Assembly (NCBI RefSeq): GCF_036345915.1
Contig: NZ_CP107785.1
Span: 7,378,001-7,442,000 of the forward strand
Direction: 5' to 3'
Length of the DNA: 64,000 nucleotides
Source of the DNA: Nocardia sp. NBC_00565
GTDB taxonomy: Bacteria; Actinomycetota; Actinomycetes; Mycobacteriales; Mycobacteriaceae
Shown: one piece after another, positions 48,983 through 57,964 of the stretch
Layout: each line of letters opens with the position of its first letter
Numbering within the stretch: position 1 is the first letter of the stretch
Notes under the pieces: generated by a model
What the model saw: the letters and a program-made list of their open reading frames with translations, nothing else
Databases searched by the model: none
What the model was told of the DNA's origin: nothing
Program-made: the position numbers and the translations under genes

Positions 48983-50158
48983 TCAGCGAGCTATCGAGAT
49001 GAGCGATCGGTCCAGTTCAGCTGGGCTCGCGCAGCCGGACAGTCCCAGTACGGAGTCGAAGTCGGCGAGCAGCACGCGCAAGGCGTGGCGCACGCCTTCG
49101 CGGCCCGCGATGCCGAGGCCATAGGCCCACGGTCGTCCGTACAGCACCGCCTTCGCGCCGAGTGCCAGCGCGATCAGCACGTCCGAGCCGGTGCGGATGC
49201 CGGAGTCGAACAGCACGTCGGCGCGGTCGCCGATGGTGGCGACCACGGCGGGCAGGGCGTCGAGGGCGGCGATCGCGCCGTCTACCTGACGGCCGCCGTG
49301 ATTGCTCACCACCACCGCGTCGGCGCCCGCGTCCACCACCTGGCGGGCGTCGTCGGGGTGCAGGATGCCCTTCACCGCGATCGGCAGATCGGTCCACTCG
49401 CGCAGGTGGGCCAGGTCGGCGGGGCGCAGCGCGTGGTTGCCGAACAGACCGGACCAGGTGAGGATCGCGGCCCGCATCGCATCCGCGCTCTGCTCCGGCG
49501 GTGTCGAAAGCTTCGCGCGGAACACCGGATCCGACAGATAGTTGGCGATGCCCTTGCCGTGCAGGAACGGCAGATGCGCCACCGCGAGATCGCGGGGCCG
49601 CCAGCCCAGACTCGGGGTATCGACGGTGACGACGATCGCCGTGGCACCGGCACGCTCCGCACGCTCGACGAAGGATCTGGCCAACTCGTCGTCGGCGGGC
49701 CAGTACAGCTGATACCACCAGCTCCCGGCCGCCGCACCGACATCCTCGATGGTGGACGAGGCCGCCGTGGACAGCACCGTACCGACGCCGAGTTCCTTCG
49801 TGACCTCCGCGACGATCACCTCGCCGCCCGCACACAGCAACTCCAGCACCCCGACCGGCGCGGTCAGCACCGGCGCCGCCAGCCGCGTGCCGAGCACTTC
49901 CACCGACAGATCGCGCGCACCCGGCCCAGAAGTGCCGCGCAGCATCCGCGGCACGATCCGATACCGGTCGAACGCGGACCGATTCGCCGCCGCCGTCCGC
50001 TCACCCGACGCGCTCCCCGCCACATACGCGAAGGCCTGCGCATCCAGCACCTCGCGCGCCCGCTCTTCCAAACCCGCCGCCGTCAACGGCAATTCGGGCA
50101 CGGCGCCACCCAGACCACCCAGGTAGATCTCGTTCTGGAAGTCGACAAAGCTGCTCAC
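48983..50158 (-). CDS. FMN-dependent alpha-hydroxy-acid oxidase (lactate 2-monooxygenase-like)
   Basis: A 391-residue flavoenzyme of the lactate oxidase/monooxygenase family. RMLRGTSGPGARDLSVEVLGTRLAAPVLTAPVG is the N-terminal strand, with the FMN site in TAPVGVLELL. WWYQLYW and VTVDTPSLGWRPRDLAVAHLPFLHGKG follow. The catalytic His and FMN-binding residues are in AVVVSNHGGRQVDGAIAALDALP, and FDSGIRTGSDVLIALALGAKAVLYGRPWAYGL binds phosphate. It oxidises lactate or a related alpha-hydroxy acid, giving acetate and CO2 if it is a true monooxygenase. It diverges from the quinone oxidoreductase gene by 179 bases. Cytoplasmic. Confidence 0.9.
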   Translation of the reverse strand: MSSFVDFQNEIYLGGLGGAVPELPLTAAGLEERAREVLDAQAFAYVAGSASGERTAAANRSAFDRYRIVPRMLRGTSGPGARDLSVEVLGTRLAAPVLTAPVGVLELLCAGGEVIVAEVTKELGVGTVLSTAASSTIEDVGAAAGSWWYQLYWPADDELARSFVERAERAGATAIVVTVDTPSLGWRPRDLAVAHLPFLHGKGIANYLSDPVFRAKLSTPPEQSADAMRAAILTWSGLFGNHALRPADLAHLREWTDLPIAVKGILHPDDARQVVDAGADAVVVSNHGGRQVDGAIAALDALPAVVATIGDRADVLFDSGIRTGSDVLIALALGAKAVLYGRPWAYGLGIAGREGVRHALRVLLADFDSVLGLSGCASPAELDRSLISIAR

Positions 50159-50337
50159 GCCCGGAACGCTAGTCCGCTCCCCCGCCTTTTGCGGGTCTTT
50201 GCCTGCCTGGATCGTCCGCCGGGTTCGCCAGGCTCCGACAGACCCAGGACGTGAGTTGGCGCAGGCCGGGGCGGTGTAACGGGCCGGGAGATGGGGTTCG
50301 GGTGCGGGCAGGTAGGGGGCGGGGGCAGGATGGAACG

Positions 50338-51342
50338 GTGCGCGCTATCAAGCTGAATGGTTTCGGTGGTCCCGAGGTGATGGAGTGGGGCGAGGTCGCG
50401 GACCCGGCGCCCGGGCACGGGGAGGTGCTGATCGAGGTTGCCGCGGCCGGGGTGAATCGCGCGGATCTGTTGCAGCGGCAGGGGTTCTATCCGCCGCCGG
50501 CCGGGGGCAGTGAGGTCTTGGGGTTGGAGTGTTCCGGTGTCATCGCCGAAGTCGGTGATGGTGTGCGGGATTGGCAGGTCGGGGATCGAGTGTGCGCGCT
50601 GCTGTCGGGCGGCGGGTACGCGGAGAAGGTCGTGGTGGCCGCGACCCAAGTGCTGCCGGTGCCCGACGGGCTCGACCTCGCGGCCGCGGCCGGGCTGCCC
50701 GAGGCGGCCGCGACGGTGTGGTCGAACCTCGTGATGACCGCCGGACTGCACGCGGGGCAACTGGTACTGATCCACGGCGGCGGCAGCGGAATCGGTACGC
50801 ACGCCATTCAAGTCGCGGTGAGTCAGGGCGCGCGTGTCGCGGTCACCGCGGGCTCGGCGGACAAGCTGAAGCGGTGCCGCGAGTTGGGCGCGAGCGTACT
50901 GATCAATTACCGCGAGGACGATTTCGTGGCCGCGATCCGTGCCGAGGAATCCGGTGTGGGCGGTCCCGGCGCGGACATCATTCTCGACATCATGGGCGCC
51001 GCCTATCTCGCACGAAATGTGGAAGCGCTCGCGCAGCACGGCCAGCTGGTCGTGATCGGCATGCAGGGCGGTGTCACCGCCGAGCTGAATCTCGGTGCGC
51101 TGCTGTCCAAATGGGGCACCATCCACGCCAACAACGTGCGCAACCGCCCCGCCACCGGCGCCAACAGCAAGGCCGCGATCATCGCCGAGCTGCACCGCCA
51201 CCTCTGGCCGCTGATCGCCGACGGCACCATCGTCCCGGTCATCCACGCCGAACTTCCGATCACCGAAGCCCCCGAGGCTCACCGCCTTCTGGACGCATCC
51301 GAAATCTTCGGCAAAGTAGTCCTGAATATCCACGACGCGTAA
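50338..51342 (+). CDS. NADPH:quinone-oxidoreductase-type zinc-free MDR enzyme (Rv3777-like)
   Basis: A 334-residue medium-chain dehydrogenase/reductase. It opens MRAIKLNGFGGPEVMEWGEVADPAPGHGEVLIEVAAAGVNRADLLQRQGFYPPPAG; GLECSGVIAEVGDGV is the QOR segment. LVLIHGGGSGIGTHAIQVAVSQGARVAVTAGSADKLKRCRELGA is the NADPH-binding Rossmann motif. No zinc cysteines are present. GTG 50338 is chosen since the homology begins immediately. With the convergent aminotransferase-like gene and bpa it reproduces the order Rv3777-Rv3778c-Rv3780. It probably reduces quinones; the natural substrate is unknown. Confidence 0.9.
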   Translation: MRAIKLNGFGGPEVMEWGEVADPAPGHGEVLIEVAAAGVNRADLLQRQGFYPPPAGGSEVLGLECSGVIAEVGDGVRDWQVGDRVCALLSGGGYAEKVVVAATQVLPVPDGLDLAAAAGLPEAAATVWSNLVMTAGLHAGQLVLIHGGGSGIGTHAIQVAVSQGARVAVTAGSADKLKRCRELGASVLINYREDDFVAAIRAEESGVGGPGADIILDIMGAAYLARNVEALAQHGQLVVIGMQGGVTAELNLGALLSKWGTIHANNVRNRPATGANSKAAIIAELHRHLWPLIADGTIVPVIHAELPITEAPEAHRLLDASEIFGKVVLNIHDA

Positions 51343-51368
51343 CCCCCACGCGCCCAGGCACTTCGACC

Positions 51369-51409
51369 CGAGTCGAATGGTCGCTCGCGAGCAACCACCA
51401 TTCGACTCG
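51369..51409. terminator. Bidirectional hairpin between convergent genes
   Basis: Perfect 13-base arms (51369-51381 and 51397-51409), with a smaller GCTCGCGAGC palindrome beginning in the loop. It sits between the convergent quinone oxidoreductase and aminotransferase-like genes. Confidence 0.7.
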
Positions 51410-51483
51410 CCTCGACGATCCGAAGGCAGCGCTCATGGAGCATTGCCGCCTGCGCGATTCGGAACCCAGCGAGCGCCCGCCGC

Positions 51484-52686
51484 TCACTCCAAGGCGGCGA
51501 GGGCCCTACCCAGCTGGTCGATTTCGAAATTCGTTGTGTACGGGGCCAAGCCGACGGTTACGGCGCCGCCCTCGTCGTTGACACCGAGGGCGTCGAGTAG
51601 GCGGCTGCCGCCGTGGACGCCGCTGAGGGTACCGATGCGGGCGTCGGCGAGTTTGGCGGCGACCTTTTCGGCCTGCATACCCGCCATGGTGAAGCTGACG
51701 GTCGGGATGCGGGTGGAGGCGCGGCCGATCACGGTCAGGTTGGAGATCTTGTCGAGCACGTCCATCAGGTGCTCGAAGAGTTGATCATGGTAGTCCTGCA
51801 GCGAGGTGATCGAGATTTCCAGGCGCTCACGGCGGGTGCCCCTGGCCCGCTCATCCATACCCGCGAGGAAGTCGATGGAGGTGGTCAGCCCGGCGAGCAG
51901 TGCGTACTGATGGCCGCCGACCTCGAGGCGTTCGGCGCCTTTCGCGTACGGGTTCAACGACATCGACGGAATCCGGTCCAGGAAGGCCGGGTCGCGGAAG
52001 ACCAGCGCGCCGATCTGTGGACCGCCCCATGCGGGCGCGCTCAACGCGATCACATCGGCATTGAGTTCGTCGATATCGATGAGCGCGTACGGCGCGGCGC
52101 CGAAGCAGTCGGCGACGAGTAGGCCGCCGACTTCGTGCACCCGATCCGCCGCGACCCGCACCGCGGGCGCGGAACCGACGATCGGCGACGCGGCGGTCAG
52201 CGCGACCAGCCGGGCGGTCGGGCCGATCAATTCCTCGAACTGCCACGACGGCATCTCACAGGTCTCGATCTCGACCTCGGCCCAGCGCACGTGTGCGCCG
52301 TAGCGGTTCGCGATCCGCAACCACGGCGCGACATTGGCCTCGTCGTCCAACCGCGACAGCACGATCCCGGTGCCGAGGCCCAGGCGCGAACTCAGCGACT
52401 CCGCCAACCAGGCCAACAAGACCGCACGGTCCGGTCCGAGTACGACGCCCGCCGGATCACCGCCGACCAGATCCGCGACGGCCTCCCGGGCCGCGTCCAG
52501 GATCGCGGCGCTGCGCACCGCGGCGCCATTGCGGCCGATATGAGAAAAGGAGGAGGTCCGGAAACCTGTTGATACGGCACGAGATACCGAATCCGGGACC
52601 AGCATTCCGGCCTGCGGGTCGAGATGGATCCAACCGTCGCCCAGGGACGGTATCAGGCCCCGAACCCTCGCGACGTCGTAAGTCAT
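51484..52686 (-). CDS. Class-V aminotransferase-fold protein lacking a clear PLP lysine (Rv3778c-like)
   Basis: A 400-residue protein with the cysteine-desulfurase/class V aminotransferase fold. MTYDVARVRGLIPSLGDGWIHLDPQAGMLVPDSV begins as in this family. VLSRLDDEANVAPWLRIANRYGAHVRWAEV and LVALTAASPIVGSAPAV are the usual strands. LLVADCFGAAPYALIDIDELNADVIALSAPAWGGPQIGALVF includes the position where PLP-binding Lys is normally found (S-x-H-K-x-x-GP). Here the segment reads SAPAWGGPQIG and has no lysine. PLP might be absent or bound differently. It converges on the oxidoreductase gene and diverges from bpa. The start is ATG 52686. Confidence 0.82.
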   Translation of the reverse strand: MTYDVARVRGLIPSLGDGWIHLDPQAGMLVPDSVSRAVSTGFRTSSFSHIGRNGAAVRSAAILDAAREAVADLVGGDPAGVVLGPDRAVLLAWLAESLSSRLGLGTGIVLSRLDDEANVAPWLRIANRYGAHVRWAEVEIETCEMPSWQFEELIGPTARLVALTAASPIVGSAPAVRVAADRVHEVGGLLVADCFGAAPYALIDIDELNADVIALSAPAWGGPQIGALVFRDPAFLDRIPSMSLNPYAKGAERLEVGGHQYALLAGLTTSIDFLAGMDERARGTRRERLEISITSLQDYHDQLFEHLMDVLDKISNLTVIGRASTRIPTVSFTMAGMQAEKVAAKLADARIGTLSGVHGGSRLLDALGVNDEGGAVTVGLAPYTTNFEIDQLGRALAALE

Positions 52687-52949
52687 GTTGGCCACTCTAA
52701 GGGCAGCGGGCGAGCCTGTGTAACCGCGTTCCCCAACACCGGCGGGCGGGGGTGCAGTGAACTGGGACTCAGCATGGCAACCGACTTTCAACAAATCCGA
52801 ACCACACGACCCGAACAGAATAGACGCCACCTCGTGGCCGTGGCAGCGGCCCGGTGACCTGAGCGATACGGCCGCACAGCGTCCCCTCGACTGCCCCGCG
52901 AAGGCCACCGACTTAGCGCGTTCGCGGCGGACGCGACATGATAGGGATC

Positions 52950-53558
52950 ATGACGCAATCGGATGGTGCACCCGAATCCATTGTCGTGATCGGACCCGAC
53001 GGCAGGCCGCTGTCCATCCCGGTGGAGTCCGGCTCGAACACGCCCTTCACGGCGCAGGTCGTCACCGACAGCGACCAGAAATCCGACAATGCGGACAGCA
53101 AGGACGACGTCGAGGAATCGCTGGCCGATATGGTCGAGCAGCCCGCGAAGGTCATGCGCATCGGCACCATGATCAAGCAGTTGCTCGAGGAGGTCCGCGC
53201 GGCGCCGCTGGACGATGCCAGCCGGACCCGGCTGCGCGAGATCCACAAGTCCTCGGTGCGTGAGCTCGAACAGGGACTCGCGCCGGAACTGCGCGACGAA
53301 CTCGAGCGGCTCACGCTGCCGTTCACCGATGACGCCATCCCCTCCGATGGCGAACTGCGCATCGCCCAGGCCCAGCTCGTCGGCTGGTTGGAGGGTCTGT
53401 TCCACGGCATTCAGACCGCACTGTTCGCGCAGCAGATGGCGGCGCGGGCGCAGCTGGAGCAGATGCGTCAGGGTGCGCTGCCGCCCGGCATCCACGCGAC
53501 CGACCCGCGTACGGGCCAGTCCAACTCGGCGACCGGCGGCTCCGGACAATATCTCTGA
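52950..53558 (+). CDS. bpa: Bacterial proteasome activator
   Basis: A 202-residue Bpa/PafE-type protein (Rv3780-like), an ATP-independent ring that opens the 20S proteasome gate. The four-helix core covers roughly residues 55-165 (SLADMVEQPAKVMRIGTMIKQLLEEVRAAPLDDASRTRLREIHKSSVRELEQGL, then LRIAQAQLVGWLEGLFHGIQTALFAQQMAARAQLEQM). The C-terminus GGSGQYL is the conserved GQYL tail, which docks into the proteasome alpha-ring. The N-terminal ~50 residues are acidic and disordered. ATG 52950 (MTQSDGAPES) is favoured over ATG 52938. The next gene starts 49 bases later. Confidence 0.95.
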   Translation: MTQSDGAPESIVVIGPDGRPLSIPVESGSNTPFTAQVVTDSDQKSDNADSKDDVEESLADMVEQPAKVMRIGTMIKQLLEEVRAAPLDDASRTRLREIHKSSVRELEQGLAPELRDELERLTLPFTDDAIPSDGELRIAQAQLVGWLEGLFHGIQTALFAQQMAARAQLEQMRQGALPPGIHATDPRTGQSNSATGGSGQYL

Positions 53559-53607
53559 GTAGGAACCTGGTACGTGCCACCCGGGTCCATCGGAATTTGC
53601 GAGGGTA

Positions 53608-54666
53608 GTGTCGTGCACCGTGCCGTCCGCTGCCGCTCGCCCCGACTCGGTCTCCGATGTGACTACGGCGCGTCCCGAAGAGAGCCCAGATCGTCCTGAA
53701 GAGAGTTCAGTGCGTTCAGATACCAGCCATGCGCGTTCCGACGAGAGTTCCGAAGAGACCTCCGTGCGACCTGACGAGAACACCGCTCCAGCGGATGAAA
53801 CCCCGGTCGACCAGCCGACCGAGCCCACCGTGACCCCGATTGTCTCGGACTCGCAGACCTTCGGGCGCGCGTTCAAGGACTTCCGCGGCGGCTTCGCCCA
53901 GCGCGAACTGTGGCTATCACTCGGCTGGCAGGACATCAAACAGCGCTACCGCCGCTCGGTGCTCGGTCCGTTCTGGATCACCATCGCGACCGGTGTGCAG
54001 GCCGCCGCGATCGGCATTCTGTACGCGGCGCTGCTGGATCAGTCGATCAAGGCCTATCTACCGTATGTAGCCGTCGGCATCATCGTCTGGAATGTGATCC
54101 AGGCCAGCATCCTCGAGGGCTCCGAAGTCTTCATCGCCAACGAGGGGTTGATCAAACAGCTGCCATCGGCGCTGAGCGTGCACGTTTATCGCCTGGTCTG
54201 GCGGCAGTTGCTGTTCTTCGCGCACAACATGCTGATCTATCTGGTGGTGCTGATCGCCTTCGGCGTCTGGGAAAAACTGCACTGGACCGCCATTTTCGCC
54301 ATCCCCGCGCTCGGGCTGCTGTTCCTCAACTCGATGTGGGTTTCGATCGTGTTCGGCATCTTCAGCACGCGCTACCGGGATATCGCGCCGATCCTCGGCA
54401 GCCTCACGCTGATGCTGTTCGTGCTGACGCCGGTGATGTGGAATACGAAAAGTCTGGAATCGCAGGGTGGTCAGGTGAGCGAGCGCGCGAAGCTGGCCGA
54501 AATCATCCCGACCTTCCATTATTTGGAGATCGTCCGGGCACCGCTGCTCGGTGATGACCAGCATCTGTATCACTGGGTGATCGTCGGCGCCATCACCGTG
54601 GTCGGCTGGATCGTGGCGATCTTCGCGATGAAGCAGTACCGTTCGCGCGTGCCGTACTGGGTATAG
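53608..54666 (+). CDS. wzm: Galactan exporter, membrane subunit (Wzm, Rv3783-like)
   Basis: A 352-residue ABC-2 permease. About 85 residues of low-complexity, acidic N-terminus come first (repeats of RPEES, RSDTS, RSDES, RPDEN), then DIKQRYRRSVLGPFWITIATGVQAAAIGILYAALLDQ, the start of a six-helix domain of the polysaccharide-export class (PYVAVGIIVWNVIQASILEG; ALGLLFLNSMWVSIVFGIFSTRYRDIAPILGSL). With Wzt it moves the polyprenyl-linked galactan across the membrane. GTG 53608 has GAGGG 6 bases upstream. Gene order is wzm-wzt-glfT1, against wzt-glfT1-wzm in M. tuberculosis. Confidence 0.93.
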   Translation: MSCTVPSAAARPDSVSDVTTARPEESPDRPEESSVRSDTSHARSDESSEETSVRPDENTAPADETPVDQPTEPTVTPIVSDSQTFGRAFKDFRGGFAQRELWLSLGWQDIKQRYRRSVLGPFWITIATGVQAAAIGILYAALLDQSIKAYLPYVAVGIIVWNVIQASILEGSEVFIANEGLIKQLPSALSVHVYRLVWRQLLFFAHNMLIYLVVLIAFGVWEKLHWTAIFAIPALGLLFLNSMWVSIVFGIFSTRYRDIAPILGSLTLMLFVLTPVMWNTKSLESQGGQVSERAKLAEIIPTFHYLEIVRAPLLGDDQHLYHWVIVGAITVVGWIVAIFAMKQYRSRVPYWV

Positions 54667-54678
54667 GAGATCGGGCCG

Positions 54679-55518
54679 ATGACCGACCATGTGAGTATCG
54701 AAACCCGCCAGGCGTGGGTCGAGTTCCCGATCTTCGACGCCAAATCGCGATCGCTGAAAAAGGCGTTCCTCGGTAAGGCGGGCGGCGCAATCGGCCGCAA
54801 TCAATCCGATGTGGTGGTGGTCGAGGCATTGCGCGACATCACCCTTTCGCTGAAAGAGGGCGACCGGATCGGCCTGGTCGGACATAACGGCGCGGGCAAA
54901 TCGACACTGCTGCGGCTGCTTTCGGGAATCTATGAACCCTCGCGCGGCAGTGCCCGCATCCGCGGTCGGGTGGCGCCGGTATTCGACCTCGGCGTCGGCA
55001 TGGATCCGGAGATCTCCGGCTACGAGAACATCATCATCCGTGGGCTTTTCCTCGGGCAGACGCGTAAGCAGATGCTGTCGAAGATCGATGAGATCGCCGA
55101 TTTCACCGAGCTCGGTGAATATCTGTCGATGCCGCTGCGCACCTATTCGACGGGTATGCGGGTGCGCCTGGCGATGGGCGTGGTGACCTCGATCGATCCG
55201 GAGATCCTGCTGCTCGACGAGGGTATCGGCGCGGTGGACGCCGAATTCATGAAGAAGGCGCGGATCCGGTTGCAATCACTGGTGGCGCGCTCGGGCATCC
55301 TGGTGTTCGCCAGCCATTCCAACGAATTTCTCGCTCAGCTCTGCGATACCGCCATGTGGATCGACCACGGGCAGATCCGATTACGCGGCGGTATCGAAGA
55401 AGTGGTGCGTGCCTACGAGGGTCCGGAGGCGGGCAATCACGTCGCCACCGTGCTGCGTGAATTGGAAGCGGAACGGACAATGGAAGCCGAGCGAGAATTG
55501 GAGACGAATCAGGCATGA
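54679..55518 (+). CDS. wzt: Galactan exporter, ATPase subunit (Wzt, Rv3781-like)
   Basis: A 279-residue ABC ATPase. Walker A is GHNGAGKSTLLRLLSG near residues 70-85, the signature TYSTGMRVRLAMGVV (polysaccharide-export style STGM instead of LSGGQ), and Walker B EILLLDEGIGAVD. The N-terminal segment AWVEFPIFDAKSRSLKKAFLG is the usual Wzt leader that packs on the gate. Like Rv3781, it lacks the C-terminal carbohydrate-binding domain of E. coli O9a-type Wzt, so export is not tied to a terminal sugar cap. It is 12 bases after wzm and overlaps glfT1 (ATGA). Confidence 0.94.
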   Translation: MTDHVSIETRQAWVEFPIFDAKSRSLKKAFLGKAGGAIGRNQSDVVVVEALRDITLSLKEGDRIGLVGHNGAGKSTLLRLLSGIYEPSRGSARIRGRVAPVFDLGVGMDPEISGYENIIIRGLFLGQTRKQMLSKIDEIADFTELGEYLSMPLRTYSTGMRVRLAMGVVTSIDPEILLLDEGIGAVDAEFMKKARIRLQSLVARSGILVFASHSNEFLAQLCDTAMWIDHGQIRLRGGIEEVVRAYEGPEAGNHVATVLRELEAERTMEAERELETNQA

Positions 55519-56585
55519 GTGAGCCGACCGGGCACGACGCCCCGATCGCCGGCGGGCCCGCGGCCCCGATCGACCCCGCGGCCCCGATCGACGCAGGGCG
55601 GGAGGTTCCGATCGACTCGGCCGAGGACGACGGTCCGTCGCCCGCGCAGATCGCGGCCGCGCGCACCCCGGCGGGCACCGGACCCGATGCCAAGATCGTC
55701 GCCGTCGTGGTCACCCACAAGCGCCGCGAACTGCTCGCCGAATCCCTGAAGATCCTCGCCTCCCAATCTCGCCCGGTGGACCACCTGATCGTGGTCGATA
55801 ACGCCAACGAAGCCGAGGTCGCCGACCTGGTCGCCGAGCAGCCGGTCGAATGCACCTACCTCGGCTCGGCCCACAATCTCGGCGGCGCGGGCGGTTTCGC
55901 ACTCGGCATGCTGCACGCGCTGAGCCTCGGCGCGGACTGGGTCTGGCTGGCCGACGACGACGGCCGGCCCGATGGCCTGGAAGTGCTTGCCACCCTGCTC
56001 GATTGCGCGGGTAAGCACGGCCTGGTCGAGGTTTCGCCGGTGGTCTGCGATATCGAAGAACCCGATCGCCTCGCCTTCCCGCTGCGCCGCGGCGTGGTCT
56101 GGCGGCGGCTACGTTCCGAGCTGGGCGACGAGGATTTCCTGCCCGGCATCGCCTCGCTGTTCAACGGCGCGCTGATCTCCGCGAGGGCCGTCGACCTGAT
56201 CGGCGTCCCGGATCTGCGCCTGTTCGTGCGCGGCGACGAGGTCGAGGTGCACCGCCGCCTGGTCCGCTCCGGCCTACCCTTCGGCACCTGCCTACAGACG
56301 GCCTATCTGCACCCCAACGGCGCCGCCGAATTCAAGCCGATCCTCGGCGGCCGCATGCACACCCAGTATCCGGACGACCCGGTCAAGCGCTACTTCACCT
56401 ACCGCAACCGCGGCTATCTGATGTCGCAGCCCGGTATGCGCAAGCTGCTGCCCCAGGAATGGATCCGCTTCTCCTGGTTCTTCCTCGTCACCCGCCGCGA
56501 CCCCGCCGGCCTGCGCGAATGGTTCCACCTGCGCAGCCTCGGCCGCAACGAGCAGTTCGGCAAGCCGACGCCCGACGAAAAATAG
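55515..56585 (+). CDS. glfT1: Galactofuranosyltransferase GlfT1
   Basis: A 356-residue GT2 enzyme that adds the first galactofuranose units to the decaprenyl-linked rhamnose-GlcNAc acceptor. VAVVVTHKRRELLAESLKILASQSRPVDHLIVVDNAN is the nucleotide-sugar strand. The metal site is DWVWLADDDGRPDGLEVL; NGALISARAVDLIGVPDLRLFVRGDEVEVHRRL matches the GlfT1 acceptor region, and LQTAYLHPNGAAEFKP the C-terminal side. The first ~60 residues are an unusual low-complexity tract with repeats of PIDPAAPID and A/P-rich sequence, absent from the mycobacterial protein as I know it. It is translationally coupled to wzt. Confidence 0.93.
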   Translation: MSEPTGHDAPIAGGPAAPIDPAAPIDAGREVPIDSAEDDGPSPAQIAAARTPAGTGPDAKIVAVVVTHKRRELLAESLKILASQSRPVDHLIVVDNANEAEVADLVAEQPVECTYLGSAHNLGGAGGFALGMLHALSLGADWVWLADDDGRPDGLEVLATLLDCAGKHGLVEVSPVVCDIEEPDRLAFPLRRGVVWRRLRSELGDEDFLPGIASLFNGALISARAVDLIGVPDLRLFVRGDEVEVHRRLVRSGLPFGTCLQTAYLHPNGAAEFKPILGGRMHTQYPDDPVKRYFTYRNRGYLMSQPGMRKLLPQEWIRFSWFFLVTRRDPAGLREWFHLRSLGRNEQFGKPTPDEK

Positions 56586-56655
56586 GTTGCGCGGGTTTTC
56601 CGCGGGATGGCAAAGTGGGCGAGCAACGTCGAGATGGAGTCAGGAGGTGGAGATC

Positions 56656-56745
56656 GTGACAAGGAATGCGCGGATTGTCGTGCCCATGTCAGCTGTGCGA
56701 ACGCACGCTGCGGCACGAACCTCCACCTCGGATACCACTCGCTGA
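56656..56745 (+). CDS. 29-residue small reading frame upstream of rsgA
   Basis: A GTG-started frame (MTRNARIVVPMSAVRTHAAA, continuing to 29 residues) with AGGAGG exactly 8 bases upstream. Basic, no hydrophobic helix. It ends 42 bases before rsgA and could be a leader peptide. Called on the ribosome site only. Confidence 0.3.
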   Translation: MTRNARIVVPMSAVRTHAAARTSTSDTTR

Positions 56746-56787
56746 GTCCGGTTCGGGCTCGGCGCTCGACGAAGGATTCCTTCCACC

Positions 56788-57909
56788 ATGGTCGACTACG
56801 ACCTCCTCGTCCCTTACGGCTGGACCGAAGCCGTTGCCACTGAATACGACGCACTCATCGAGGATGGCTGCGTACCCGCGCGGGTGATCCGGATGGATCG
56901 CAGCGAATGCGATGTCGCGACACCGACCGGCCCCGCACGCGCCCGAGTACGGCGTTTGACTTGGCCTGACCGGGGGCCCTCCGTGGTTACCCAAGCTGCC
57001 TCCTCCAGGCCTGACCCGCTCAGGCCGGGCTCCGATTCCGAGATCAGCGGACTGTGCACCGGTGACTGGGTGAGCATCGATGCCGAACGCACTGTGCGCC
57101 AATTGCTGCCACGCCGCGGCGCGATCACGCGCTCGGCCGTCAACGGACGCTCACAAGGTCAGGTGCTCGCCGCGAACGTCGATACCGTGCTGATCTGCAG
57201 CGCGGCCGACGGCGATGTCGATCTCGGGCGGATCGAACGGATGCTCGCACTGGCCTGGGAGAGCAATGCGCAGCCGATCGTGCTGCTCACCAAAGCGGAT
57301 GCGGCGCTGGAGGTTCCACTCGACGAGGTGCAGGCCGTCGCCCCCGGTGCGGTCGCGCTCGCGGTCAGCGCGAACGATGGGCGCGGGCTCGATGTGCTCA
57401 CCGGGCTGCTCGATGGCACCGTCGCCCTGATCGGCCCGTCCGGCGCCGGGAAATCAACGCTGGCCAACGCGCTGCTCGGACAGGAAGTGTTCGCCACCAA
57501 CGCCGTTCGCGCCGCGGACAAGAAGGGCAGGCACACCACGGTGCATCGGGAGCTGCGACCGCTGCCCGGCGGCGGCACGCTGATCGATACACCCGGCCTG
57601 CGCGGTATCGGACTGTGGGATGCGGCCGAGGGCATCGAGAAAACCTTCAGTGATATCGAATCCTTCGCCGCGCGCTGCCGATTCTTGGACTGCGCACATC
57701 ACGGCGAACCCGGTTGCGCGGTACAGGAAGCTATCGACAATGGCGAGATCACCCAGCGCCGCTTCGACAGCTATCAGCAGCTCGAACGGGAAAACGCCTG
57801 GCAGGCAGCGCGAACCGATAAGCGGCTGCAAGCCGAGCGCAAACGGGTGTGGCGCGATATCAACAAGCAGCAGCGGCGGTTTTACCAGGAGCGAGGCTCG
57901 CGGCGCTGA
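56788..57909 (+). CDS. rsgA: Ribosome small subunit-dependent GTPase A
   Basis: A 373-residue circularly permuted GTPase that assists late 30S maturation. The N-terminal OB-fold region (to about 110) includes CTGDWVSIDAERTVRQLLPRRGAITRSAVNG. The GTPase has permuted motif order: G4 LLTKADAAL, then G1 LIGPSGAGKSTLANALL near residue 214, and G3 LIDTPGLRGIG. The C-terminal zinc knuckle is in AARCRFLDCAHHGEPGCAV (Cys-x5-His-x5-Cys layout). The family's usual length is about 300-370. A basic C-terminal helix ends RDINKQQRRFYQERGSRR. It is located between the galactan operon and a PGQ-rich protein gene. Confidence 0.93.
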   Translation: MVDYDLLVPYGWTEAVATEYDALIEDGCVPARVIRMDRSECDVATPTGPARARVRRLTWPDRGPSVVTQAASSRPDPLRPGSDSEISGLCTGDWVSIDAERTVRQLLPRRGAITRSAVNGRSQGQVLAANVDTVLICSAADGDVDLGRIERMLALAWESNAQPIVLLTKADAALEVPLDEVQAVAPGAVALAVSANDGRGLDVLTGLLDGTVALIGPSGAGKSTLANALLGQEVFATNAVRAADKKGRHTTVHRELRPLPGGGTLIDTPGLRGIGLWDAAEGIEKTFSDIESFAARCRFLDCAHHGEPGCAVQEAIDNGEITQRRFDSYQQLERENAWQAARTDKRLQAERKRVWRDINKQQRRFYQERGSRR

Positions 57910-57964
57910 TTCTGGCGAATCACGGTAGGGTCGGCACGCACAAATCGCTACTTGGGAGGGTTCG

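Noticed and set aside
52774..52857. 27-codon frame in the bpa upstream region
   Set aside because: No ribosome site and no feature beyond an ATG and a stop.
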